From Pyricularia pennisetigena (taxonomy: Eukaryota; Ascomycota; Sordariomycetes; Magnaporthales; Pyriculariaceae), in contig NC_043744.1 of assembly GCF_004337985.1 (NCBI RefSeq), positions 312,730-376,729 on the forward strand: a stretch of DNA of 64,000 nucleotides. The letters run 5' to 3'. Every line of letters begins with the position of its first letter. Positions within the stretch are counted from its first letter, which is position 1. Under the pieces are notes generated by a model that saw only the letters and a program-made list of their open reading frames with translations, was not told the DNA's origin and searched no databases. This document shows positions 1-12,286 of the stretch, in pieces. The position numbers and the translations under genes were made by a program.

Positions 1-1073
1 GACAATTGATTTACGAGTTTGTGTATCTCCGTAACCTGTGGAGGACGGATGTACTTGATCTTCTGAGTCCATTCCATGAATGCCAACAATGCAACTAGTA
101 GCGCCGATTTACTCCCAGCACCAACTGAAAATCATTCCAGGGCTTTAAGCTATGTCTTATCTGTGGCGGCGTTGCATTTCAACCCGTGCAGCCCAATTGT
201 CTCGGGCAGGTGCTATACCAAGGCCACTCACTTGGTACCACGTCCACGCCATTGATCCTCCGCACTCTGTCATTCAGCACATTTTTCCAACGTACCACAC
301 GGCCGACACGAACATGACTGACTGCATTCTGTGTCTCCAACGAAGCCAGGGGGGTACTGTCCAAGCAAGAATCGATAACACGGGCGTTAACCAAGTAGCA
401 CTCAAACCCTACCGTAGTGCTAAACCACCGATGTCAGCGCTTACGCCCCCAAAGTTCTCCGTAATGACTGGTCGTCATCTCTCTGTTAACCAGGGCGGCC
501 ATAACATGACCCCAGATCAAGACACACATTTGGCCAATTAATTACTGTCTGTATTCATCCGTCCCCCGAGACGCCGAAGAGCGCGCTAAAAACAGCGCCT
601 CGGCCCGCTCAACGCTAGCACAGCACAGGTGTGCACCACGCACACGGCTTAGCCTTTTACCTGCCATCTCCTTGTCGGGCTGCATAATCCCCAACAGTCT
701 CACACTTGTTAATGAGAGAAAGGCCCACCGTAAGGCTTGTTGTAATAGCCATACCAAAACTAATAGGGCATATACTTAAATGTATGACGCACTTATGCAC
801 GCGATTGAAAGGATTTCACTTGAAGTATGTTAATAAGTGTGTGCTAATTGTGGAGATAGTTAGTAAGGCGGGAAGGCAACGCAGGAGTAAAGTCATTTGA
901 ACAAATACAATTGAAAATTACAATGTGCACTCCGTGAACTCATTTAATTCGTCGATTTCACCTGTTTATACATGACTCTATTTTCGACATTCACATGTTG
1001 GATGATTCGAGCTTCCCACGCTTCTTTCAAGGATCAGTTTATTGTTACAAATTGCCGCTCAATGCTGTAATAT
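1..1073. other. Region without a recognisable gene
   Basis: I see short open frames on both strands here, but none has a domain, a codable intron structure or convincing composition. The longest, about 129 codons on the plus strand at 152-541, reads as low-quality translation with no motif. Confidence 0.6.
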
Positions 1074-1879
1074 TCAAAATCCAACCATGCTTTGCGCCAA
1101 CAAACCAGGATCCACCTGCGGCAACCTCTGCACCTCTCGCTGAGGAGTAATACTCGAAAAGTTAAGGCATTTCTCCCACTCCGCGACAACCCAGGCCCCA
1201 TACGCCTTCTCATCCACCACTCCTCGCAGACCGCCAAACACACCCCAAACGAACTTGCAATCATCACACGTACAGTGTTTTCCATCTGAAGCCGCCATAA
1301 GCACGACAACGCCGAACCTCTTCACCTCCTCGCACGGAACCGCAGTTTCCCTTCTCCGGAAATACCAGTCATCGACTGTCCTCCTGTCCAATCAGCACCC
1401 GCAACCCAAACTGCCTGGGATGACAGAACCGCCAAGTACTTACCGCTAGCCAGCGCTAATGCCAACGCGAGCTGTAACTTCAAAAAGGTAAGATGGACCT
1501 TACGTCCCTGCGCCGCAACAAACCTCTGCCACTGGTCAACGGGTCTCTGAACCAGCTGCTGGTTTACAAAGTAAAACTCCAAGCGGTTGAACCCATCGTT
1601 CCCCTCCGATGGTTTCCGCTCCACGGCCATGAGCGATTGCCGAAACGCATCGATAATCCCATTCATATTGTCGTCGCACCGATCCAGGTGCTTCGTCAAG
1701 CACTGTCTGTTCCTCACAACTGTGATAAATTCCCGAACGGTGACAAGAGTCGTCTTGTTCCCGTCTGCTTCCTGCCGCCAAACGCGCGACCACAACATGC
1801 GCATGAAATCGCCCCATTGATCCACCGAGGAGAACAGTGAACTATAATACCGAGTCAGCAATTGCAACAGGCGAAACAT
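1074..1879 (-). CDS. Hypothetical protein, two exons
   Basis: The model starts at an ATG at 1879. Exon 1 is 1879-1444 and exon 2 is 1375-1074. They are joined over a 68-nt intron that begins GTAAGT, has a CTGAT branch-like site 17 nt before the acceptor and ends in CAG. The phases agree exactly and give 245 residues. The N-terminal half has amphipathic, aromatic-rich stretches (around FRLLQLLTRYYSSLF) and the C-terminal half contains a Cys pair (CTCDDC). I do not recognise the family. The consistent splicing is the main evidence that it is a gene; the surrounding region is gene-poor. It could also be a decayed remnant. Confidence 0.42.
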
Positions 1880-4583
1880 GCTCGCTTCCCGACACAGCCC
1901 CCAGCGGTAAAACTGACGCCATTTTTAGCACGGCCCAAGCGAAGCCTTTCGGGTTGTATAGACGGTGATATTCAATTTTTTTTTTTTTTTTTGGTTTTCC
2001 GGGCCGTATTACTGCACGAACTGGTCTCAAAAAATTACTGGTGTATCAAATAAAATGAACAATGAGAAGAAAAGAATAACAAGCTTTTTTTTCAACGGGG
2101 GAGGCCTCACTTTTAACTCCTTTTACGGTACGACTTTTGTGCAACTCTTGCGCCTCTTTATTGATTTATTGGTTGTTGTTGTCGATTCCCTTGGGTTACC
2201 TGGGCGTATGGCCGCTTGACTGAACCAGTAAGCATGGATTATTTCCCGCGGTACCTGGAATCATCCTACTCGTCAGTCGCTGAATCGAATCACGTTGGCC
2301 ACGTAACCGGCAAAAGAATCTTAGTACAGCGTGTACCTGACGAAGAAGATTGCGATATTCTCAGCCAATGGTGGGGGGGACCGGCGCCTCGCAGGTTTGC
2401 CACCTAGCATTCTTTTAGCGTACCAGCTGGAAGCTGGGTTATTGACAGAGCCTTGGGACAAGGCGAGCTGGCTTTGCTACGAGGTAGCAATCCTGCGCCG
2501 CTCCTGGGGACGAAAGGTCGCCATCGACTGAGATTGCAACCTCCGAAAATAAAAGCTAGAATCGAGGCCTATTCAAATTCGTTACAGGAAATGTCAAGTC
2601 CACTGAGATATGGTACAATATCGATGACACCTTAGGCGGTTGAGACGAGGGCCAAAATTGCCTTTTGGAGCTGTGTAAATTTGGCTTTTGACAAGCAAAA
2701 CAAAGTCCATCATTCTTCCGCCGCAACAGCATTATCGTTGTCGTGAGACGAAGCAATCAAGCATGTTTATAACGTCACTGAGGATGCAAGAACAACCCCA
2801 GACCGCGGGAACGCCCAGGTGACCTCGGTGCGTATTGGCCGCAACCAGCGCTGCGAAATGAGTGGAGATGGAATGGCTATAACAGCTGGAGGAAAAACTA
2901 AAGCGAAATAAAACAGGTGAAAAAGGAAAACTTTTATTATGCTACATTTTGATAAATTTAGTATAGATAAATAAAAAAAGACCGAAATCAAAGTAAAGTT
3001 CGGAGTTCAAACGATTGTATTGTTTAGATAAACATGCAACAGTTACTAACTATTCTGAATCTTGGAAAACAAAGAACGTTTGTTCTTTTACAACACGTAT
3101 AATAAGCATATCCTCCGGTGATATATTGGGGGCGCTAAATTTAAGATTTCATTTGTAAATCGTTGTATTTGGGGGCCATGTAATTGGGGTTTTAATCGCA
3201 TCAAGGTTTTAATCATGACTTCAAAAAAATAAATCCGGCGCGTAAAATAGGAAAATAACCGAGATCAAATCCGGTATGAATAGAGTCAATCGACCTAGAT
3301 TATGCGCACCAATTTACGCTATAAATTTCTAAGGCTTTCAGAATTATGTGGTAAGCTCCCGCCTTGATTAGTTGTCAAGTCAGCCATAAATTATATTATT
3401 AGAATCACAGTGAACATCGCAGCTGGGTTCGCGTACCCGGCGAATGGAGTTTTCGTTGTTAGAATAATTGCAAATAGCCTTCATTGATGTTTTATGATTA
3501 GAGCATTGGGAGCCAGTTTAATGTAGCTAATTTCCACCAGGTATTTTTTCAGATCCAGGCTCCTGTGCCTAAAATATGTCGATGAACATTAGTGTCTTCG
3601 CTGTGTTACTCGCACATCATATGCGCAGTTTAAAATCTTCTAATCCGTCAAACTACAAGAAGTAAACTCTTTATAATAACTGTTTTTTGCACTTGAAAAT
3701 CCATTTATTGAGCTGAGGGGCCTAATTATCCCAAGTTTTACCCGTTGGTATAATCAGAAACCAGTCTGTGATGCAGGTTCAATAAGAGCGACAGGGTCAT
3801 TCCAGCCTCGTGATGGCGACACGGGGCTCGAACTTCCCCAATGAGAGGGTGCACCTGGCGGGTTTAATACAGTCCTTTTTTTTTCTCACGTAGGAGAACA
3901 TTCGTCACGCCTGAATTCTGCCAACGCCGCGCCATTCTGCGACGAGAAGTTTTCCCCAGTAGGAGAAAGGCTGCCAAGCGAGACCACAGAAGCCGGTGAG
4001 GTCGCACCCCGACTGAACTCCAAGACACGATGGAGTTGGCGACGCATTCCGCGTGCAGCGTTTCGAAGTTTTCCAGTTCCGGGCTTACAAGCTGCGTATG
4101 GCACATGGGGCACTTGTCCTCCGACTTCCAGGATCAGCTGACAGCGAGTAGCTACTGGAGGGTGAGCCAGGGAACAGCTGCGGCGATTATGCCATATTAT
4201 TTTTAGTGAGGACCAATGGAAATTGCTGGAGTGGTCAGAGTTGGACAGGATTTCCTGGTTTTGGGAAATTTCCTTAGCGGTGTACAAGGTCCCAGCCTAA
4301 GGGTTCCCAGCTATAATACCTAGTCTAATTCTCAAAGCCGCTGGTCTCGTATATGCATGTTGCACCCGTGATGCGTGGAGTCCTTCCAGAATAGTCGGAC
4401 AAGGTTATGTGCCGCGGTGGAATCAGCTCGGATCGGGTGGAACCAGGTTTCAGATGCCCCCCCTAATTTTATTCGTTCATGTGTGTTTGAAAGATATCAA
4501 CGGTGAAGCCTTATCAACCCTACGAGTCTTTTCAAGTATTAATTGATCTCTGGAAAGTTAGTATGGAACTGCTTGTGTAGACC

Positions 4584-4618
<35 letters not shown>

Positions 4619-6177
4619 CATCCACGTTGGCGTTGATTACCAGAGGTAAATACGCGATCATCGTCACCAATGCTCTTTCTGGTATCCCGTGGCAGAAATT
4701 CCACTACATGGAACCCTAGTACTCTTTTACATGGTATAATCGTGAGTGTAGTTACTTCCACACAGCTTCCCCGCACCGTCCAATGCGGCGTCGAGGCTGA
4801 TGCATAACGAGGAAAAGAGATTTTCCACACTGCCACACTTGTCTCCAGATTCTCCACCACAAAAATCTTTCTCTGCAAGCTGTACCTGGCCGCAATGATG
4901 AAGCCGCCTCCTATCCACCAAGTGTAGGGTCAGATTTAGAGTTAAGGGTTAAGTGTCTCCCGATGTCTTGTTCCCTTGGCTGATGAGTGTGTTCGCAGAC
5001 ACCCTGGGTCAAAGACGTTTAGCTCCTCCTGCGATGGGAAGATTGAAGGAGCTATGCGCACGAGAAGGCAATGACGCCCTGACAGGATTTGTCCGTTCTA
5101 TCTGGCCTTTATCGCCCTCTGCCACATGAATGTGAATATGGGGCCGCACTTGATGACATCAGAGTATAATATTAACCTTATCGAAAGCCAAGGGGAGGCA
5201 AGAAGGGGCAAAGCAGACTATTGAAATTGACATAAGGCTTGGTGTCGTGCGCTCCTCAATCTAATGCAGTGAAAAGAAAGTTCGCCGAAAAAAAAGCCAC
5301 GGTTGACTTGGCTTGTTCTAGCCAATGCAGGTATCGGGAAAAAAACATGTGTAGCTCCTGAACACAAGAGGAACGCCATTGCTTAAAGCCAAGCCGGAGT
5401 CGGCAGCAAATCAGAAGTCGTCCCCTGTCACCGAGATGGATGTTCTGATCTTTGAGCTGGTCGGCCTCGATCCCATAATTGTGTTAGGCAGACAGTCCTC
5501 AAGTGCGTACTCTAGGAGCTGAAGGAATAACTCCCAAACCGATATTACCATTCGGCTATGCCGAGTGGATCCAGACGCAACAGCTGGTGGATCTTGGGAA
5601 CCTTGATGGGCTTTGAGGACCCTGATGGCCAGCTTGGGGGCTGGGGCGGGGCGCTTCGCTGCTTCCTACTCGTGTAAAGGGGCTTGAAGCGGTGGGGGTT
5701 CAGTAACTTCAGTTCCATTGGCATTGAGTAATTAACATTGCGATTTTCCTGGCACCAAGGTCCTGTCTTGTTCCAAGGGAACCAATGAGGCTGGAGATTC
5801 TGAAATGGCGGATAGAGATGAGCTGGGGGGGGGGGGGCCAAGACGCCAAGATGCGCTTATGCAAAACTCGACCCAGGCCCCGTGAGTGTTTATCGCGATG
5901 GAGTTTGTGGGAGGCGCAGTTTAGGTTATTAGGTGCTTGCATGACTGCAATACAATCACGCATGGTTTTTTTTTTTTTTTTTTTATCTTTTTTTCAACTA
6001 TAATAGCGTCTTGTCGTGCCACTTCTGACAGCCAATGGATCTCGCTTGCCGGCGCACTCCCTCTTTACTGCCTACAAGCTTGCAAAAGACTACAATTTGA
6101 GAAATAGCAGCTCAGGCATCGCCAAGTCATTCTCTCCGCTGACGACTCAAAGAAGTCACTCTTTACAATCTGCAAAA
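1880..6177. other. Gene-poor, partly AT-rich region
   Basis: No intact gene is supported. About 2.9-3.8 kb is visibly AT-rich with frequent stops in all frames, as expected of old, mutated repeat DNA. On the minus strand near 4120-3990 a short frame has the pattern C-x2-C followed about 19 residues later by H-x3-C (CPMC...HAEC). It resembles the degraded zinc fingers of fungal incompatibility-type proteins, but it is isolated and broken. A 31-base A tract lies at 4585-4615 and a T tract at about 5965-5983. Confidence 0.55.
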
Positions 6178-6738
6178 ATGAGGGTTTCTCAGATCGTTGC
6201 CATGTTCGGCCTCGTCGCCGTCGGCGTTGCCCAGCAGCTGCCCCCATCTCCCACCGCCTCGGTCGACTGCGAACCTCATGGTGACCACTGGCACTGTCGT
6301 GGCCCCCGCACCACTGTTCCGGGACAGTCCGTGACCGCCAACCCCAGCGGGGTGACCACTAGACCTCCTGCTGCTGCGAGCGCGACTGCAACCTCCAGCC
6401 GCCACCATGACCATGACCATGACGACGACGACGACGACGACCATGACGACGATCACGATGATGATGACCACCATAGCGGCACCCGAACGCTCCCGCCGTC
6501 GCCCACCGCGTCTGTCGGCTGCCAGCCCCACGGCGACCACTGGCACTGCACCGGCCCCAAGACCGGCAGCGCCGCCACTGTTGCCAGCACCGCCACCGGC
6601 ACCGGCGCCGCCGCTGGCACCACCACCCCGAGGCCTTCTGGCAGCGCTGCCTCCTCGACCCCAACCCCGGCTGGCGCTGCCCGTGCTGGTTTCAATGCGG
6701 TGGCCCTCGCTGCTGCCGGCGCGGTCCTGATTCTCTAA
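6178..6738 (+). CDS. Secreted, probably GPI-anchored protein with two His-triad motifs
   Basis: A 186-residue single-exon protein. Residues 1-19 form a signal peptide ending in VGVAQQ. Two near-identical modules follow, each LPPSPTASV-x-C-x-PHGDHWHC-x-GP, at about residues 22-41 and 108-127. Each contains H-x2-H-x-H flanked by two cysteines. A linker between them is almost pure His and Asp (HHDHDHDDDDDDDHDDD). The C-terminal third is Ala/Thr/Ser/Gly/Pro-rich and ends in a hydrophobic tail (AVALAAAGAVLIL type), typical of GPI-attachment signals. I infer a wall-bound metal-binding (zinc-like) protein. H-x2-H-x-H triads bind zinc in streptococcal Pht proteins, but homology is not implied. The start ATG is preceded by CAAAA, a good fungal context. 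Confidence 0.85.
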   Translation: MRVSQIVAMFGLVAVGVAQQLPPSPTASVDCEPHGDHWHCRGPRTTVPGQSVTANPSGVTTRPPAAASATATSSRHHDHDHDDDDDDDHDDDHDDDDHHSGTRTLPPSPTASVGCQPHGDHWHCTGPKTGSAATVASTATGTGAAAGTTTPRPSGSAASSTPTPAGAARAGFNAVALAAAGAVLIL

Positions 6739-7156
6739 GCGTCTCGGCTTTTGCGGAATGGCAGTTGCAGTTTTTGCTTTGCCCCTCGGCCGGATCCTCG
6801 AGGCTTCGAGGCGTCCGGTTCTTATTAAGTTTAATAGTAATGTCCTTTACGAAGAAAACATGGCGAATAGCTCACGGCTGGAAAACATTTCCTTGTATTT
6901 AATTCTCTTAGTCTTCTTTATGGAAAACGATACTCACTGGCCTCGCCCGGCAGATGTACAACTCGACGTTGAATTGAAATGCAAAGTCATTTTGCTTTAT
7001 CTACCTGTAAAATGTCGCTGAGGACAGGGAAAAGTGATAGAGACACAAGATGCGGGGATCGGTCGAGTTGATTCCCATCTCCACGCTGAGCGCACGGCTT
7101 TTTAAAAGAGCTTTTCTGGCTAGACTAGTTCATACTTGTCTTTTATCTTGGTATCA
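6739..7156. other. Intergenic region between convergent genes
   Basis: 3' flank of the His-triad gene and 3' flank of the SAT4 gene. No further gene is seen. Confidence 0.7.
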
Positions 7157-8261
7157 TCAGTCTTCCACGCAATCATTCCTTCTCAGCTCTCCCGGCGCCC
7201 GTCGCTGTAATTGCAAATCCTCGAATCGACCCGGCCCTTGAGTGCTGCCCTTTGGTTTACAGCCGTCAAATTCTCGCACAAGCGTCCGTAGCATCGGTAG
7301 GGACGCTGCCATGATGGTCAACGTAATCTCTATCGAGCTCAGAATGATAAGATTTGCCCCTTCATCTTTTGTCCAGATGAAGCAATGTCAGAACAGTCGA
7401 TGCCAACAATAAGCAGAGTCTCGACGGAGTTCAAACTTGTGTTTGAAGTAGAGACCCTCTTTCGGAAGTTTGAAAAGTCCATCAACTTACAGGAAAAGTC
7501 ATGATTGGCCATGACAGTGAGGACAGGGACTTTGATAAAGGCCGTGATCGCAGCGCTTAGGTTTCTCGAGTCAGCATCACTCGGCCTGCTTGCAAGTTGC
7601 AACAAAGCAGAGAAGAATGCAAAGGGAAGAGTCGTACAATATACCCATGCTCATGACAAAAGAAATGCCAATACGCTCGTCCCTTCTGATCTGGAGATTG
7701 CCGACGATGAACCATGATGCAATAGCAAGCGAGAGGTCAACGACGCCAGAATATGCTGTCCCGCACTCGGCTACCTGTTAGAGCAAACGGACGACAGTCC
7801 AAGTACCGGGGAAAAGGGCAACAACAAAAAGGGGGTATCGCACCGGTGCTGGCCATGGCCATATCAATATTGACAGCGGACGGCAGGCAACTGCCCGACA
7901 GGACGGGGCGCCAGGCCTTCTCGAGCGGCTTGCACTGCGCCCACTGTATCACGATGGTGGCAAGGTGAAGAAGGTTCATCGAGGCAGCCGCAACGCACAG
8001 CGCGACGGTAAGCGGTGGCCCGGTCGAGATGCGCACGAGGGTGAGGACGAAGGAGGTCTTGCTTCCCGTGGTGGCGAGTATCAGCATCGTGCCAGCGACC
8101 AGGCTGCCGAGGCCGACTCGGTAGCTATGCTCCGCGTCGATGTATCTCCCGGGCAGACCAAACCCGTCGGCTATGATGACGCTAATCTGCACCACCGAGG
8201 CCAGCTGGCAGGCCTTGGTTGCATCCCAAAGATGGTGTCAGCTTATAGGGCACTCACACAC

Positions 8262-8317
<56 letters not shown>

Positions 8318-8532
8318 GGAGTCATGCTTGGGATACCCACCCATGCTACCCCCAGGACGTAGTCGTCCCACCAAAATCCCCGGCGTGGTCGGCGGCCTTT
8401 GCTGTACAGCCGAAGCAAGAGGAAAGCGGTAGCCAGGAGAAAAAGGCACCACACTGTGACGTTTGTTTTCAGCCCGTTGTTCGGGATGATTGGATCTTCG
8501 TCTAGCCCTGGATCGGTGTCGCTGCCGGCCAT
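7157..8532 (-). CDS. SAT4-type (rhodopsin-domain) seven-helix membrane protein
   Basis: Five exons, 8532-8341, 8213-7844, 7755-7638, 7555-7491 and 7365-7157, join in phase to 317 residues. All introns have GT...AG ends and most have clear branch sites. Seven hydrophobic segments are visible, starting with VTVWCLFLLATAFLLLRLYS and ending with IEITLTIMAASLPMLRTLV. Family landmarks are WWDDYVLG after helix 1, GFG in the loop after helix 2, QWAQCKPLEKAW after helix 4, STAYSGVVDLSLA entering helix 5, RRDERIGISFVMSMG before helix 6 and DFSYEGANLIILSS entering helix 7. This family (PF20684) is large in plant-associated fungi; most members are of unknown function and lack the retinal lysine, and some carry a CFEM domain, absent here. 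The fit of every exon to the family pattern argues that it is intact. Confidence 0.88.
8255..8313. repeat. (CA)n microsatellite inside intron 1 of the SAT4 gene
   Basis: About 59 bp of CA dinucleotides with one CG interruption, wholly inside the 127-nt first intron (8340-8214). Confidence 0.95.
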
Positions 8533-9214
8533 CGTATACTTGCACGGCGAGAACCAAAGACCATCGCAGGCTGCTAGCAAAAGTCTTTTTTTTTTTCTCT
8601 TCTTTTTTTTTGCTGTTGTCGCAGTCCCAAGATGGCAGATATACTCTCTTGTCAACGCCAATATCGGGACGGCCGAGCTGACGTGTCAATGTGCAAAGGA
8701 ATGGAGTGCCGGAGCCATGAGCACGGCTTCCCCCATGGGGCCCGAGAGTTGACAGGCTGACCGCCAAGGTTGATTGCAGGAATCGACTACCATGTTGGGG
8801 CAATTGCTATCCGCGGCTATCTCGTGCTAATATTTACTCCGGCGCAGGCCTAACCAGTAGGGCGTCCAAGACCCCATCGATGGCTGAAGAACTAGAGAGG
8901 AGGTTAAAGACTGGTATTTGCGTACCTTGGTTACATAATAAATGCCACCCGTACCGCAATGTTTTACTAGCTGCAACACGGCGCTTTTTGATTGCGTCGG
9001 CTCCTTCCGTATCGTGATCACTCAGAAAATTCGACTTGCTTAAATCATCCGTGAGACTCGAGTACGCCATGTCTTTGCATCCTTCGCAACCCCAAGCTAC
9101 CGCTGAGCACAGACCTTGCCGCCATCAAAAGGTTCACATAGGGCTTGCACGTCTAGATTTGTTCGATCGGGCCATCGCCTTGGTAGTCCTTGAAATCGCC
9201 CTATGCAGTGTAAT

Positions 9215-9248
<34 letters not shown>

Positions 9249-10670
9249 ATTTTTAACTCGAGCGCGCTTTAGGCTATGCACAACGTCCCTTGTTATGTCA
9301 GGTGCTGTTGGTTCAAGAGAAAAGTCTGCTCGAGTGTAATTTTTAGTGCTTGTTTCCAGTATCTATTCGCCGTAGCAAAACTTATATATGCTGCAGCCTG
9401 GAGGGGACCCAGTGTTTTCAGAACGGAGAGCGGGAAGGTATTTCGAGAAGCGCATATTTAATATCACTTTCAAAGCGTTCAGAAATCCAGCCTTTCTAGA
9501 TCAATGTCAGACTCAAAAGAGAGGCTAATATAATTTCCCCAAAATTCAGTCTATGGCGATATGATGTCTGGTGTATCAATACACTGCTACAGTTGTTCTT
9601 TTGTGTTATAATTTCTGGGCCCGGGTTTGACCAAGCTCTGGTGCGTTTTGCTGTATCGAGTCTATCGACTCTCCCGTACGTGGTAGAGGAGCATCCTGGA
9701 CTTGAACGGCTTTCGATGGGGTGCCAAAACAGAAACTACAGCGTACTTTATCTTGCGGTAGGTCCCAGATTTTGCCGGGTCGCCACGGTCGAGGTTGCTC
9801 TTGTGTGGTAGTCGGATGCGTTGCTGAGCTTTTATGAGATTCACAGCGACAGCAGATAAAAGATTGTCACCTCCAGTGTTCTGCTGGCTCTTGGCGCGTA
9901 AAATCGCAATAATGCTCGGCTATCACAGCATGAGGATCGTATTCTTGCCTTGGTTAACCTGTCTGCTATCCTATTGGTGGAACTTCCTTGGGCATGTCCC
10001 TTGGCGCAAATTGGCGTTCACAAAATGCAATATGACCCTTGCACCTGTTGGTGGTCGAGTCGTCGGCACTCATCACTTTAGCCGTTGGTGCCAAAAGGTA
10101 TTCTGCCTGCCGGCATGGCATGCGACCCCCGGTTTACAGCTCTTAATTTGCTTGCCTCATCAATCTTGCCTCGCTTCCATGTTCAGCGCACGACAACCCG
10201 ATCATATGACTTGGGGTATGCGTATTTATAACCACGCTAGACCTCCTCATATCTTCCTATCCTCCGATCCTCCGACGGCTCCACAGTATAGTCAAAATCC
10301 CATACCTTGAACCAATCTTGTTGCGGTCGCCATATTAAGCCAAGCCCATATCAGGTCAAGCTATACGGTAAACTTCGTGGGTCGTTCCCGTTGGGCCGGT
10401 TTGGCGACCAATTCTAAGCCGCAATGGGTAAATTTTCACGGAGCACGCCCGATTGGCCCACGATTATTTGCTGAGAATTTAGCAGTTATTACCATTATGC
10501 AGAGCATAAATCAGATCAAGAAACAATGTGAAGGATGCTGCTCTTAATAAGCCTGTTGTTTCCTGTTCCCGTCTTTTTTTCCTTTTCCCCCTTCCAACCC
10601 TCTGTCTCGCTAAATGCAGGGACCTGTTTCTAGCTGCCCCTCTCGGAGAAAGACTGTTTGACAAATTACA
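8533..10670. other. Region without a recognisable gene
   Basis: Contains pyrimidine-rich tracts, including T tracts at 8585-8610 and a 29-base T tract at 9217-9245. A 158-codon open frame at 9834-10310 (plus) has no signal, domain or plausible intron partner. The last 200 bp is the xylanase promoter, with a pyrimidine-rich stretch at about 10560-10600. Confidence 0.6.
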
Positions 10671-12133
10671 ATGCGTTCCGCCTTCTTTCTCCCCGCCTCC
10701 ATTGGCCTCCTCTTGCCCACCGTCAACGCGCAGGCATGCGGACTCAACCAAGTCGCCCAAGCCGCGGGCTTGCAGTACTTTGGTACGGCTGTCGGTGAAG
10801 GGGCCGTCAACGAGCAACCGTACATGAACATTGTCAACGACGTCAACGAGTTCGGCCAGGTCGTGCCCGAGAATGGCCAAAAATGGCAGTCGACGCAGCC
10901 CAACAGAGGCCAGTTCTCGTACTCGCAGGGAGACATCGTCACCAACGTCGCCACCCGCAACAAGCAGGTCCTCCGTTGCCATACTTTGGTCTGGCACAGC
11001 CAGCTACCGGGCTGGGGTAAGTTTGGTCGATGCGGCTAATTTCATTCGAACCAGTTTCCAGGACTGCCACTGACCCAGTCATCACTTTGCAGTCTCTTCT
11101 GGCAGCTGGAACAGGCAATCCCTAGAGCAGGTCATTGTCACCCACATCAACAACGTCATGGGCCACTACCTCGGCAAATGCTATGCCTGGGATGTAGTCA
11201 ACGAGGCCATTGATGACAATGGTGGCTGGCGCGACAGTGTCTTTTACCGGGTCTTCGGCACCGACTTCATTCCCCTTTCCTTCAAGGCTGCCAAGGCTGC
11301 TGACCCAAACACGAAGCTGTACGTGTTTTGTTGTGTTGTGTTGAGTTCATTTTGTAACGACGCCCGACTGCCTTCGACTCTCCCACTAACAAGGTTTGTC
11401 TGGCTCTAGCTACTACAACGACTACAATCTCGAGTACAACCAGGCCAAGACGGACCGCGCAATCGAGCTCGTCAAGATCGTGCAGGCCGCAGGCGCCCCC
11501 ATCGACGCCGTTGGCTTCCAGGGCCACATGATCGTCGGCTCAACCCCGTCCCGGTCCGCCTTGACGACGATGCTGCGCCGCTTCACGGCTCTCAACGTCG
11601 ACGTGTCGTACACCGAGGTCGACATCCGCCACTCGAGCCTCCCGGCCAGCTCCCAGGCTGCTGCCCAGCAGGGTGTTGACTACGCCAACATGGTGGGGTC
11701 GTGTCTCGACGTCGGCGCCCGCTGCGTTGGCTTCACGGTCTGGGGTTTCACCGACAAGCACTCGTGGATCCCCAGCACCTTCCCCGGCACGGGCGATGCG
11801 ATGCTCTACGACGCCAACTACAACAAGAAGCCGGCCTGGTCCTCCGTCTCGAGCGTCCTGCGCGCCAAGGCCACGGGCTCCGGTTGCGGTCCTGCGACGA
11901 ACCTGCCGACCACTACTGCCGCGACCACCCCTCCTCCCACCAGCTTCTCAACCATTGTCACTTCTACCACCACCAGTGCCCCTCCCGAGGAGACTACTCC
12001 GCCCGTCACGAATCCCGGCACGGTGCCGCAATGGCAGCAATGTGGTGGCATCAACTGGCAGGGTGGCACGGTTTGCGTGAGCCCATTCAGGTGTGTGAAG
12101 CTCAACGATTGGTATTATCAGTGCTTGGCATGA
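10671..12133 (+). CDS. Secreted GH10 endo-beta-1,4-xylanase with C-terminal CBM1
   Basis: Exons 10671-11016, 11093-11318 and 11410-12133 join in phase to 431 residues. A signal peptide (about 1-20, ending VNAQA) leads into a glycoside hydrolase family 10 barrel. The acid/base Glu is E153 in WDVVNEA and the nucleophile is E260 in YTEVDIR. The substrate-binding [10 protein letters not shown] motif and the late WGFTDKHSW motif are present. A Thr/Ser/Pro-rich linker (about 350-395) leads to a family 1 cellulose-binding module at 396-431, with the four-Cys pattern and aromatic face (QWQQCGG...WYYQCL). The enzyme cuts the xylan backbone of plant walls outside the cell. It is intact. It converges on the DJ-1-type gene 153 bp downstream. 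Confidence 0.96.
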
Positions 12134-12286
12134 GCAGGTTTTGCTGCCACAGCCTGTTCCAAGAGTTGCCACGTTGAAGCGTACCGAGTTACACGTATAT
12201 CTATTAGTCTTTAGGCTCCAATTCCCAAATACCACTTTGAATATTTTTTTTTCCCCAGCCCAGAAAATAGAATAACCGTCTCTCTA

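Noticed and set aside
5545..5841. 98-codon Pro-rich minus-strand frame
   Set aside because: Contains a C/G homopolymer and no recognisable feature; likely chance.
9834..10310. 158-codon plus-strand frame with an ATG
   Set aside because: No signal peptide, domain, splice partners or codon bias; amino-acid make-up looks random.
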